NCBI GenBank assembly: GCA_005889515.1
Contig: VBHE01000007.1
Span: 3,819 to 13,358, forward strand
Origin: Chloroflexota bacterium
GTDB taxonomy: Bacteria; Chloroflexota; Dormibacteria; Aeolococcales; Aeolococcaceae
Direction of reading: 5' to 3'
Length of the DNA: 9,540 bases
The position numbers and the translations under genes are program-made. Positions within the stretch are counted from its first letter, which is position 1; every line of letters starts with the position of its first letter. Under the pieces are notes generated by a model. It had not been told where the DNA came from. It was given only the letters and a program-made list of their open reading frames with translations, and did not search any database. Positions 1 to 5,592 of this stretch are shown one piece after another.

Positions 1-75
1 TCCCCGCGTCCAGCCCGGCAGCCGCGACGGCTCGCCGACCGCGGTGTCGGCGCCGCGGCGAAGCGGCCCGCTCAG
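1..75 (-). CDS. Possible 5' part of a mycothiol-dependent maleylpyruvate isomerase-like gene (partial, doubtful)
   Basis: Reading leftward off the window edge, the frame ending with the codon at 3-1 translates to ...GADTAVGEPSRLPGWTRG. The PSRLPGWTRG string closely resembles the conserved N-terminal segment of DinB-like, mycothiol-dependent maleylpyruvate isomerase family proteins (typically xPSxLPGWTRGHVLxHLxRNAD). No ATG, GTG or TTG is seen in this frame upstream through about position 300. The only start-like codon near the end of the hydratase gene is CTG at 75-73, which would overlap its TGA by four bases, like the other junctions of this operon. A CTG start would leave only about 14 residues before the motif, fewer than the roughly 35 usual for the family. 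It may be a truncated gene, a frameshifted one, or a chance match; identification rests on about ten residues. Confidence 0.25.
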   Translation of the reverse strand, partial: MSGPLRRGADTAVGEPSRLPGWTRG

Positions 76-908
76 CGTCCCCGGTAGACGCCGGCGCGCC
101 GCTCGGTGAACGCGGCGAGCGCCTCGTCGCGGTCGGCGGAGCGGAAGCAGGCGAGCTGGAGCCGCGCGGCGAGCCGCACCGCGTCGTCGAGCGGAAGGGT
201 GGCGGCGCCGTCGATCGCAGCTCGCGCGGCGCGCATCGCCAGCGGCGGCAGGGCGGCGATGCGCTCGGCCACCGCCTCGCAGGCGTCGAGGAGCTCGGCG
301 TCGGGCACCACCCGGTTCACCATCCCGATCCTCTCGGCCTCGACGGCGCCGATGTTGTCGCAGAGCAGGTGCAGCTCCTTGGCCCGCGCCTCGCCGACCA
401 GGCGCGGCAGCAGCGCGGTCGCCCCCATGTCGGGGATCACCCCGAGACGCAGCTCGGGGAGCCCCAGCTGCGCCGACTCCGCGGCGATGCGGAGGTCGCA
501 GGCGAGGGCGAGCTCGAGCCCGCCGCCGAGCGCGTGCCCGTGGATCGCGGCGATGGTCGTGAAGGGCGCGCCCCGCAGCCAGCGGTAGGCGTCGTACGTC
601 CCCGCCAGGCACTCGAGATACGCCCCGTCGGTCGTCTCGGGGTCGGCGATCAGCGCCCCGAGCGCGCCGGCGCGGCCGCGGAGCACGTCGAGGTCGGCCC
701 CGGCGGAGAACGACGGGCCGGCGCCGCGCACGATGAGCACGCGGATCTCCTCGTCGGCGCCGATCGCGCGTCCCAGCGCGGCGAGCTCCTCCCACATCTG
801 CGAGCTCATCGCGTTGCGCCGCTCCGGGCGGTCGAGCACCAGGTGCGCCACCGGCGGGGTGCGCTCGAGGATCAACGTCTCCATCGGGGGCAGGGCGGGG
901 ACGCTCAT
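72..908 (-). CDS. Enoyl-CoA hydratase/isomerase (crotonase) family protein
   Basis: A 278-residue crotonase-fold protein expected to hydrate an enoyl-CoA in the cytoplasm. Visible landmarks are the N-terminal LDRPERRNAMS segment (residues 25-35), the first oxyanion-hole loop FSAGADL (67-73), the second, GHALGGG (124-130), and both glutamates that act in hydratases: Glu132 in GGGLELALACD and Glu152 in GLPELRLGVIP. Retention of both argues for true hydratase activity rather than isomerase only. The usual GAGGT after the second glutamate is replaced by DMGAT (160-164). The start at 908 is chosen because its ATG overlaps the TGA of the carboxyltransferase gene (ATGA, 905-908). An in-frame ATG at 884 is the alternative. 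Next to a carboxyltransferase and AtuA-type genes it could act as a methylglutaconyl-CoA- or isohexenylglutaconyl-CoA-type hydratase (LiuC/AtuE role), but sequence alone does not fix the substrate. Confidence 0.93.
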   Translation of the reverse strand: MSVPALPPMETLILERTPPVAHLVLDRPERRNAMSSQMWEELAALGRAIGADEEIRVLIVRGAGPSFSAGADLDVLRGRAGALGALIADPETTDGAYLECLAGTYDAYRWLRGAPFTTIAAIHGHALGGGLELALACDLRIAAESAQLGLPELRLGVIPDMGATALLPRLVGEARAKELHLLCDNIGAVEAERIGMVNRVVPDAELLDACEAVAERIAALPPLAMRAARAAIDGAATLPLDDAVRLAARLQLACFRSADRDEALAAFTERRAGVYRGR

Positions 909-2449
909 CCGCGCACCACCGAGGTGCGGCGCCGGGGTGCGCCGAGCTCGCGTCCGGTGTAGTGGCGCAACCGCAGTGCCAGCTCGGCGCGCAGGTCGTC
1001 GGCGGAGACGACGGCGTCGAGGTACGCCTCGGAGGCGGCGCGGAAGACGTCGAGGTCGGCCATGTACTCCTCGCGGCGGGCGGCGACGTACGCCGCCCGC
1101 TCCTCCTCGTCGGCGATCGCCGCGATGCGCCGGTAGTGGATCGCGTTCACCGCCGCCTCCGGCCCCATGATCGCGAGCTTCGCCTGGGGCAGCGCGATCG
1201 TCGCGTCGGCGCCGAAGCTCGCCCCCGACATCGCCAGGTACCCGGCGCCGTACGCCTTGCGCAGCACCACGCAGATCCGCGGCACCGAGCAGTCGGCGAG
1301 CGCCTGGAGGAACTTGGCGCCGTGGCGGATGATCCCCGCGCGCTCGACCGCGCTGCCGACCATGAACCCGGGGACGTCGCAGAGGAAGAGCAGCGGCAGC
1401 CCGTACGCGTTGCAGAGCGAGACGAACTGCGCGCCCTTGTCCGAGGAGTCGCCGGTGAGCACCCCGCCCTTGCGCATCGGCTGGTTGGCGAGCACTCCGA
1501 CCGCGCGTCCCTCCAGTCGCGCGAAGGCGGTGATGAGCTCGGGGGCGAAGAGCTGCCGGTGCTGGAAGACGCTTCCCTCGTCGAACAGGCCGTCGAGCAC
1601 CTTGCGCATGTCGAAGGCGGTGTTCTGCGCCTCGGGGACGACGGTCGACAGCGGCGGCCCCGGCCACGGGGCACGCGGCTCCGCCGGCGGCACCGGGGTC
1701 TCCCAGTGCTGGGGCAGGTACTCGAGATAGCGGCGCACCGCCACCAGCGCCGCATCCTCGTCGGCGGCGAGGTGATCGCCGAGCCCGCTCACCCCGCAGT
1801 GCATCCGCGCCCCGCCCATGTCCTCCGAGGTGACCTCCTCGCGGGTCGCCATCTGCACCATCCGCGGTGAGCCCAGGTAGGCGGAGGCGTGGCCGTCGAC
1901 CATGATCACCGCGTCGCAGAACGCGGGCATGTAGGCGGCGCCGGCGGGGGAGGAGCCGAGGAGCACGCAGATCTGGGGGATGCGCCCGCTCATCCGGCAC
2001 TGGGTGAGGAAGATGCGCCCCGCGTGCTGCCGGTCGACGAAGAGGTCGAACTGCTCGTCGAGCCGCGCGCCCGCGGAGTCGACGAGGTAGACGATCGGGC
2101 AGCGCGAGCGCTCCGCCTCCTCCTGCTGGCGGTAGATCTTGCGGATGGTCTGGCGTCCCCAGGTGCCCGCCTTCACGGTGAAGTCGTTGGCGACGACACA
2201 CACCGGCCGCCCGCCGATCGTGCCCATGCCGCAGACCACGCCGTCGGCGGCGAGGCCCTCGTCCATCGTCCGGGCGAGCAGCCCGTTCTCGACGAAGGAG
2301 CCGGGGTCGAGCAGCGCGGCGACGCGGTCGCGGGCGAAGCGCTTGCCCGCGGCGGCGAACGTCTCGTGGGCGGCGGCCGATCCGCCCTGCCTCGCGCGCG
2401 CGACGCGGCGGCGGAGCTCCGCGAGGGAGGCGGGCTCGGAGTCGCTCAT
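905..2449 (-). CDS. Acyl-CoA carboxylase carboxyltransferase (beta) subunit
   Basis: A 514-residue carboxyltransferase that would move CO2 from carboxybiotin to an acyl-CoA. It has the two crotonase-like halves of the family. The N-domain (about 40-245) includes ARDRVAALLDPGSF, YLVDSAGARL (121-130), GSSPAGAAYMPA (165-176) and LGSPRMVQMATREEV (192-206). The C-domain (about 275-490) includes MRKGGVLTGDSSDKGAQF (325-342), DVPGFMVG (358-365), RAGIIRHGAKFLQAL (370-384) and RKAYGAGYLAMSG (397-409). The length is normal for propionyl-, methylcrotonyl- or geranyl-CoA carboxylase beta chains, and mixed motif similarity leaves the substrate open. The matching biotin carboxylase/carrier subunit is not in the window and may lie beyond the left edge. 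The ATG at 2449 is the only reasonable start. It has no good Shine-Dalgarno sequence, sits seven bases after a very stable hairpin, and overlaps the stop of a 28-codon ORF, so expression may rely on translational coupling. Its stop overlaps the hydratase start. Confidence 0.94.
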   Translation of the reverse strand: MSDSEPASLAELRRRVARARQGGSAAAHETFAAAGKRFARDRVAALLDPGSFVENGLLARTMDEGLAADGVVCGMGTIGGRPVCVVANDFTVKAGTWGRQTIRKIYRQQEEAERSRCPIVYLVDSAGARLDEQFDLFVDRQHAGRIFLTQCRMSGRIPQICVLLGSSPAGAAYMPAFCDAVIMVDGHASAYLGSPRMVQMATREEVTSEDMGGARMHCGVSGLGDHLAADEDAALVAVRRYLEYLPQHWETPVPPAEPRAPWPGPPLSTVVPEAQNTAFDMRKVLDGLFDEGSVFQHRQLFAPELITAFARLEGRAVGVLANQPMRKGGVLTGDSSDKGAQFVSLCNAYGLPLLFLCDVPGFMVGSAVERAGIIRHGAKFLQALADCSVPRICVVLRKAYGAGYLAMSGASFGADATIALPQAKLAIMGPEAAVNAIHYRRIAAIADEEERAAYVAARREEYMADLDVFRAASEAYLDAVVSADDLRAELALRLRHYTGRELGAPRRRTSVVRG

Positions 2450-2532
2450 CTTCTCAGGGGGGGCGTCCCCCCCCTCGCTGCGGCGGCACGGCCGCCTTTG
2501 CTCACCCCGCCCATTCTGATGAGCAAGCTCAT
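2446..2532 (-). CDS. Candidate 28-residue small ORF bridging two operon genes
   Basis: An ATG at 2532-2530 overlaps the TGA of the small AtuA-domain gene (ATGA), and its own TGA at 2448-2446 overlaps the ATG of the carboxyltransferase gene (again ATGA). The intervening 28 codons are open. The product would start MSLLIRMGGVSKGG and end GGTPPLRR, small and basic, with no recognised domain. For: the double ATGA fit continues the overlap style of the operon, and reading it would carry ribosomes through the hairpins to the carboxyltransferase start. Against: three AGA codons, one AAA and one AGG are out of character for this genome. The last two thirds of the ORF are essentially the two hairpins, and the upstream Shine-Dalgarno is poor (GGGGAT about nine bases before ATG). 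It could equally be a non-coding palindromic element that happens to be open. Confidence 0.3.
   Translation of the reverse strand: MSLLIRMGGVSKGGRAAAARGGTPPLRR
2456..2496. repeat. Two tandem GC-rich hairpins in the operon gap
   Basis: Two perfect inverted repeats lie side by side. At 2456-2475 seven G, cgt and eight C flanked by a/t form an 8-bp stem with a 4-base loop. At 2482-2496 ggcggc-acg-gccgcc forms a 6-bp stem with a 3-base loop. Neither is followed by a convincing T-tract on the minus strand, so they do not look like an intrinsic terminator for the operon. The second is followed by only ttt on the plus strand. The first ends seven bases upstream of the carboxyltransferase ATG, where it could hide the ribosome-binding region or mark an mRNA processing or stabilising site. 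The paired layout also resembles dispersed REP-like palindromic elements, which only a genome-wide search could show. Confidence 0.7.
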
Positions 2533-2834
2533 GGCAGCCGGATCCCCATGAGGATGGTCGCGTACGCCTTGCCGGTCTGGTCGAAGCGCAGGGTGCGGGA
2601 GGCGCCGCCGCCGAGGGCGTTGCGGAGCACGACGTTGAGCGCCTGGATGCCGGGGAGCTCGTAGATCTCGACGTCCCCCTTCACCATGCCGCCGAGGTGG
2701 GCACGCACGAGCTCGGGGGTGAGCCCCCGGCGCAGCCGCTCCCAGGCGGCGTCGTCGCGCGCGAGCAGGCCGACGTTGGCGACGTCGCCCTTGTCGCCGG
2801 AGCGTCCGAAGGCGAGGTCGCGCACCAGCGTCAC
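2529..2834 (-). CDS. AtuA C-terminal (ferredoxin-fold-like) domain protein, stand-alone
   Basis: A 101-residue protein matching the domain usually found at the C terminus of AtuA-family proteins. It shows FGRSGDKGDVANVGLLAR (residues 9-26), LTPELVRAHL (38-47), YELPGIQALNVVLRNALGGG (58-77) and a C-terminal DQTGKA-x-ATIL segment (85-94). The GTG start at 2834 is supported by a GGAGG Shine-Dalgarno at 2846-2842 (7-base spacing) and by a GTGA overlap with the stop of the AtuA gene. In Pseudomonas AtuA this region is fused to the main domain. Here it is a separate, translationally coupled cistron, so the two products probably form one complex. The biochemical role of the domain is not established. 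The stop codon lies inside a short palindrome (atgagcaagctcat, 2519-2532). Confidence 0.9.
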   Translation of the reverse strand: MTLVRDLAFGRSGDKGDVANVGLLARDDAAWERLRRGLTPELVRAHLGGMVKGDVEIYELPGIQALNVVLRNALGGGASRTLRFDQTGKAYATILMGIRLP

Positions 2835-4207
2835 CCGCCCGCCTCCACCATGCTCATCCGCACACCCGGCTGCACGGCATCGCGCGGGACCAGGGTCGGC
2901 CACAGCGCGATCACCTCGCGCGGACGCATCGGCGAGCCGAAGGCGGTCCCCACCGCGCCGAGGCCCCAGACGTGGGTGATCTCCCGGCGCGCCGCGTCGG
3001 CCTCGGCGCGGGTGGCGGTGTGCACCGCGAAGCGCAGGCAGATCTCCGCGGGGTCGCCCGCCTGCGGAGGCGCCGCCTCGCCGTGGAGGCTGTTCATGCC
3101 CATGCGGTCGATGCGCAGCTCCAGGGGATCGACGCCGGCGACGCCGAGCCGCTCCTCGAAGAGCCGCTGCGCGAAGTCGGCGCGGGCGCGCGCGTCCGGC
3201 CACGGCACGACCACCAGCCCCTCGGCGATCCAGCCGTCGCGGTAGCCGATGAGCGCCTTGAGGGTGTCGGGCCGCGGCCGGCCACGCATCCCGCGGACCC
3301 GCACCCGGTCGATCCCCTCCTGCTCGAGCTCGACCGCGGTGAAGTCGGCGACGGCGTCGGGCATGAGGTAGCGGGCGGGGTCGTGGATCTCGTAGACGAT
3401 CTGCTCCTTCACCGTCCACGGGGTCACCATCCCGCCCGAGCCGGGGAGCTTGGTGATCACCGCGTCGCCGCTCTCCGACACCTCGGCGATGGGGAAGCCG
3501 ATCTCCCACGGGCGCTCCACCGAGGCGAACTGCGACGACATCCCGCCGGTCGCGCAGGCGCCGCACTCGAGCAGGTGGCCGACGATCACCGCGGCGCCGA
3601 GCCGGTCCCAGTCGGGGTCGTCGAAGGTCCAGCCGAACTCGTGCATCATCGGCCCGACGAAGAGGGCGTTGTCGGAGCAGCGGCCGGTGAGCACCACGTC
3701 CGCCCCGGCGGCGAGCGCCTCGACGATCCCCTCCGAGCCGAGGTACACGGTCGCCGAGACCACGCGGCCGGCGATGCGGTCGATGTCGGGCTCTCCGGTG
3801 TCGAGGTTGGGGAGCCGCAGCCCGTCCCGCCGCCAGCCGTCCATGCGATCGGTGACGTCGTCGCCCTCGACGACGCCGAGGCGCATCCGTGGCCATCCCT
3901 GCTCTGCGGCGCGCGCACACGCCGCCTCCGCCGCCGCCCGCGGGTTCGCCCCGCCCCCGTTGGTGACGATCCGCACCCCGCGCTCGGCGGCGTCCGGCCA
4001 GAGCCGGTCGAGGATGGGGACCACGTCCTCGATCCAGCCCTTCGCGGGATCGCGCAGCCGCTGCCGCTGGAGGAGCGCCATCGTCAGCTCTGCGAGGAGG
4101 TCGACCCCGAGGTACGAGATGTCGCCGTGGCGGACGAGCTCGACCGCCGGCTCCACCGCGTCGCCCCAGTAGGCCCCGCCCCCGCCGAGCCTGAGCCTCC
4201 CCGCCAT
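2831..4207 (-). CDS. AtuA-family protein (DUF1446, acyclic terpene utilisation)
   Basis: A 458-residue member of the AtuA/DUF1446 family, named after the Pseudomonas acyclic terpene utilisation cluster; its exact reaction is unknown. Conserved landmarks are AYWGD near the N terminus (12-16), GDISYLGVDLLAELTMALL (28-46), NGGGANP (83-89), GSEGIVEALAAGADVVLTGR (157-176) running into CSDNAL, GHLLECGACATGG (210-222), LPGSGGMVTPWTVKEQ (254-269) and RPRPDTLKALIGYRDGW. The length fits the N-terminal AtuA domain alone; the C-terminal domain is the next gene. The ATG at 4207 is preferred because family members begin just before the xxWGD motif and a purine-rich GGGCGAGGCGG precedes it. A TTG at 4273 would add 22 unconserved residues and overlap the predicted promoter. 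It is the first gene of the operon; the neighbouring carboxylase and hydratase suggest breakdown of a branched acyl-CoA. Confidence 0.93.
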   Translation of the reverse strand: MAGRLRLGGGGAYWGDAVEPAVELVRHGDISYLGVDLLAELTMALLQRQRLRDPAKGWIEDVVPILDRLWPDAAERGVRIVTNGGGANPRAAAEAACARAAEQGWPRMRLGVVEGDDVTDRMDGWRRDGLRLPNLDTGEPDIDRIAGRVVSATVYLGSEGIVEALAAGADVVLTGRCSDNALFVGPMMHEFGWTFDDPDWDRLGAAVIVGHLLECGACATGGMSSQFASVERPWEIGFPIAEVSESGDAVITKLPGSGGMVTPWTVKEQIVYEIHDPARYLMPDAVADFTAVELEQEGIDRVRVRGMRGRPRPDTLKALIGYRDGWIAEGLVVVPWPDARARADFAQRLFEERLGVAGVDPLELRIDRMGMNSLHGEAAPPQAGDPAEICLRFAVHTATRAEADAARREITHVWGLGAVGTAFGSPMRPREVIALWPTLVPRDAVQPGVRMSMVEAGG

Positions 4208-4228
4208 CCGCCTCGCCCCCGCCCTGGA

Positions 4229-4244
4229 TCGAACGTCCGTTACA
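4229..4244. promoter_or_regulatory. Candidate operator palindrome before the AtuA operon
   Basis: The 16 bases tcgaacgtccgttaca form an interrupted palindrome T-nn-AACG-nn-CGTT-nn-A, directly downstream of and touching the proposed -10 box, over the expected transcription start. Such placement suits a repressor. TetR-type regulators often control atu/liu-like and other acyl-CoA degradation operons, but no regulator gene is in the window and the arms are short. Confidence 0.3.
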
Positions 4245-4273
4245 GAGTACGCGTCCGAGAACAGAGGAGTCAA
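4244..4273 (-). promoter_or_regulatory. Predicted promoter of the AtuA-carboxylase-hydratase operon
   Basis: On the minus strand TTGACT (4273-4268) and TACTCT (4249-4244) are separated by 18 bases. The -35 matches TTGACA in five of six positions; the -10 keeps only the TAnnnT pattern. Transcription would start near 4237, giving a leader of about 30 bases before the AtuA ATG. The interval to the preceding GH3 stop (4292) is only 84 bases and shows no clear terminator, so read-through from that gene is also possible. Confidence 0.45.
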
Positions 4274-4291
4274 TCTCCCGTGGCCCGCCGC

Positions 4292-5467
4292 TCAGCCGCC
4301 GGCGACCGGGTACCTCTGCCGCAGCGCGATCACCCGGGCGGCGGAGGCCCGCACCGCGTCGAGCGACACCCTCCCGTCGGTCACCGCGGCCCGCATCGCC
4401 TCGACCGCCTGGGCCTCGTAGGTGGGATCCCCGTTCGACAGCAGCATGAGGTCGTTCCCCGCCTCCAGCGCCGCGACCGCGGCCGCGGGGACGGTCATCC
4501 GCGCCTGGATCCCGCCCATGCTCAGCGAGTCGGTGATGATCACCCCGCCGAAGTGGAGCCGGTCACGGAGCAGGGAGACGACCGGCCGGGAGAACACCGC
4601 CGGGGTGCCGGTCGGCTCGAGACCGGGGACCACCACCTCGGTGGTCATCACCGCGTCGGTGCCGGCGCCGATGCCCGCGCCGATGGCGACGGCGTGGGTG
4701 TCCTGCCATTGGGTGAGGCTCATGGGGTCGGTGGTCAGGGCGACGTGGGGGTCGCCCGCCTGGCCGCCGAGGCCGGGAAAGTGCTTGACCGTCGAGCCGA
4801 CGCCGCCGTCGTGCAGGCCCTCGACCGCGGCGGCGACCAGCGGCGCCACCACCGCGGCGGTGGAGCCGAAGGCGCGGTCGCCGATGACCCCGTCGGCGGG
4901 ATTGGTGCGGATGTCGCTGACCGGGGCGAGGTCGAGCCCGACGCCGAGGGAGCGCAGCCCCCGGGCGGTCGCGGCCATCGCCGAGCGCACCGCGCCGGGC
5001 CCGCCGGCGCCGAGCACGAGCTCGCTCGGCATCGCCGGGACTCCGTCGGAGACCGCCGAGGCCCGGCCCCCCTCCTGGTTGAGGCAGACGAGGAGCGGCG
5101 CCGGCAGCCCGGCCTCCCTCCCGAGGGCGCCGAGCTCGGCGGTGAGGTGGCGGAGGCCGCCGGCGCCGGCGAAGTTGCCGGGGAGGAGCACCACCGTCCC
5201 CACCTTGAGATCGACGATCAGGTGGCGGAGCGCGGGGGTGACCTCACGCCCCGAGAAGGCCACCCCGACGGTCTGGCCGAGCGCCATGGTCAGGTCGAGC
5301 GCATCCGGGCTCGCCGCCGCTCCAGGGGCCGCGGCCGAGCTCGTCGAGGTGGCTCGCGAGGTCGCCAGGGCGGCGGGGGAGGAGCCGCAGGCGGAGGCGA
5401 GCAGGGCCAGGCAGAGGATCCCGCCCCCCCGGGGGCGGCGCCCGCGGGCGACGGGTCGACCGGCCAC
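4292..5467 (-). CDS. Glycoside hydrolase family 3 (NagZ-like) lipoprotein
   Basis: A 391-residue GH3 protein of the beta-N-acetylhexosaminidase type, probably acting on cell-wall-derived or other GlcNAc-containing sugars outside the membrane. The N terminus has a basic segment, a hydrophobic ILCLALLASAC stretch ending in a lipobox-like cysteine at residue 27, then an Ala/Ser/Thr/Pro-rich linker to about residue 55. The catalytic domain shows NQEGGR (130-135), DLAPVSDIRTNP (179-190), VIGDRAFGS (194-202), KHFPGLG (228-234), the Asp239-Pro-His241 dyad used as general acid/base in NagZ enzymes, and the nucleophile Asp313 in ITDSLSM. Two normally conserved residues differ: DQEGG reads NQEGG (Asn130) and the His of KHFPGHG is Leu233. 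The GTG at 5467 is chosen because it gives a proper lipoprotein signal; an in-frame ATG at 5578 would overlap the rpsL leader. No Shine-Dalgarno is visible. It is divergent from rpsL. Confidence 0.87.
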   Translation of the reverse strand: MAGRPVARGRRPRGGGILCLALLASACGSSPAALATSRATSTSSAAAPGAAASPDALDLTMALGQTVGVAFSGREVTPALRHLIVDLKVGTVVLLPGNFAGAGGLRHLTAELGALGREAGLPAPLLVCLNQEGGRASAVSDGVPAMPSELVLGAGGPGAVRSAMAATARGLRSLGVGLDLAPVSDIRTNPADGVIGDRAFGSTAAVVAPLVAAAVEGLHDGGVGSTVKHFPGLGGQAGDPHVALTTDPMSLTQWQDTHAVAIGAGIGAGTDAVMTTEVVVPGLEPTGTPAVFSRPVVSLLRDRLHFGGVIITDSLSMGGIQARMTVPAAAVAALEAGNDLMLLSNGDPTYEAQAVEAMRAAVTDGRVSLDAVRASAARVIALRQRYPVAGG

Positions 5468-5475
5468 GGCGGGCC

Positions 5476-5481
5476 AGTCTA
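5476..5481 (-). promoter_or_regulatory. Candidate -10 box of the GH3 gene (possibly leaderless)
   Basis: TAGACT on the minus strand ends eight bases before the GTG start of the GH3 gene. This spacing would place the transcription start at or within a base or two of the start codon, as in leaderless mRNAs. It fits the absence of a Shine-Dalgarno sequence. No convincing -35 is seen 17-18 bases upstream. Confidence 0.35.
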
Positions 5482-5501
5482 GGGAGTCGCCCCCCTCCGC
5501 C

Positions 5502-5520
5502 GGATTCGCTGCTAGAATCC
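5502..5520. repeat. Perfect inverted repeat over the rpsL -10 region
   Basis: ggattc (5502-5507) and gaatcc (5515-5520) are perfect inverted arms around the 7-base spacer gctgcta. The right arm overlaps the extended -10 of rpsL. Since it lies upstream of the predicted transcript start, any function would be at the DNA level, as a protein-binding site. It may also be coincidental. Confidence 0.45.
5510..5518 (+). promoter_or_regulatory. Extended -10 promoter of the str operon
   Basis: The sequence tgctagaat fits the extended -10 form TGnTAnAAT, with the hexamer TAGAAT differing from TATAAT at one base. No good -35 is present 17 bases upstream, where the sequence is nearly all C; this is usual for extended -10 promoters. 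Transcription would begin near 5525, leaving a leader of about 68 bases before rpsL. Confidence 0.6.
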
Positions 5521-5549
5521 CCCGTCGCGCCTCGCGCACCCTCGTTCGC

Positions 5550-5568
5550 GCGCCCGTCGGCCGGGCGC
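5550..5568 (+). promoter_or_regulatory. Hairpin in the rpsL leader
   Basis: gcgcccg (5550-5556) and cgggcgc (5562-5568) form a 7-bp stem with the 5-base loop tcggc. It lies in the predicted leader, 15 bases upstream of the rpsL Shine-Dalgarno, and has no following T-run. It may affect translation or stability of the str mRNA; no known ribosomal-protein-binding motif was recognised. Confidence 0.4.
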
Positions 5569-5592
5569 CGATCACCATGTCCCGGGAGACAC

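Noticed and set aside
909..2201. In-frame upstream extension of the hydratase frame through the carboxyltransferase gene
   Set aside because: The extension is Arg/Pro/Gly-rich and out of frame with the real carboxyltransferase. The crotonase begins at the ATG overlapping that gene's stop.
2482..2500. Hairpin followed by ttt on the plus strand as a terminator
   Set aside because: Only three T residues follow a 6-bp stem, and no plus-strand gene ends near it.
2835..3920. Upstream extension of the small AtuA-domain gene across the AtuA gene
   Set aside because: The extension is arginine-rich shadow sequence. The GTG at 2834 has a good Shine-Dalgarno (GGAGG, 7-base gap) and a GTGA overlap, and the family domain starts there.
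4208..4273. TTG start at 4273 for the AtuA gene
   Set aside because: Adds 22 residues not found in the family and overlaps the predicted promoter. The ATG at 4207 has a purine-rich ribosome site and the expected distance to AYWGD.
2972..5482. 836-codon open frame on the plus strand spanning the AtuA and GH3 genes
   Set aside because: Antisense to two well-supported genes and their spacer; the product is repetitive Arg/Gly/Ala/Asp/His-rich sequence typical of a GC shadow.
5468..5578. ATG start at 5578 for the GH3 lipoprotein
   Set aside because: The extra 37 residues would place the signal peptide in the interior and run into the rpsL leader; the GTG at 5467 yields a normal lipoprotein signal.
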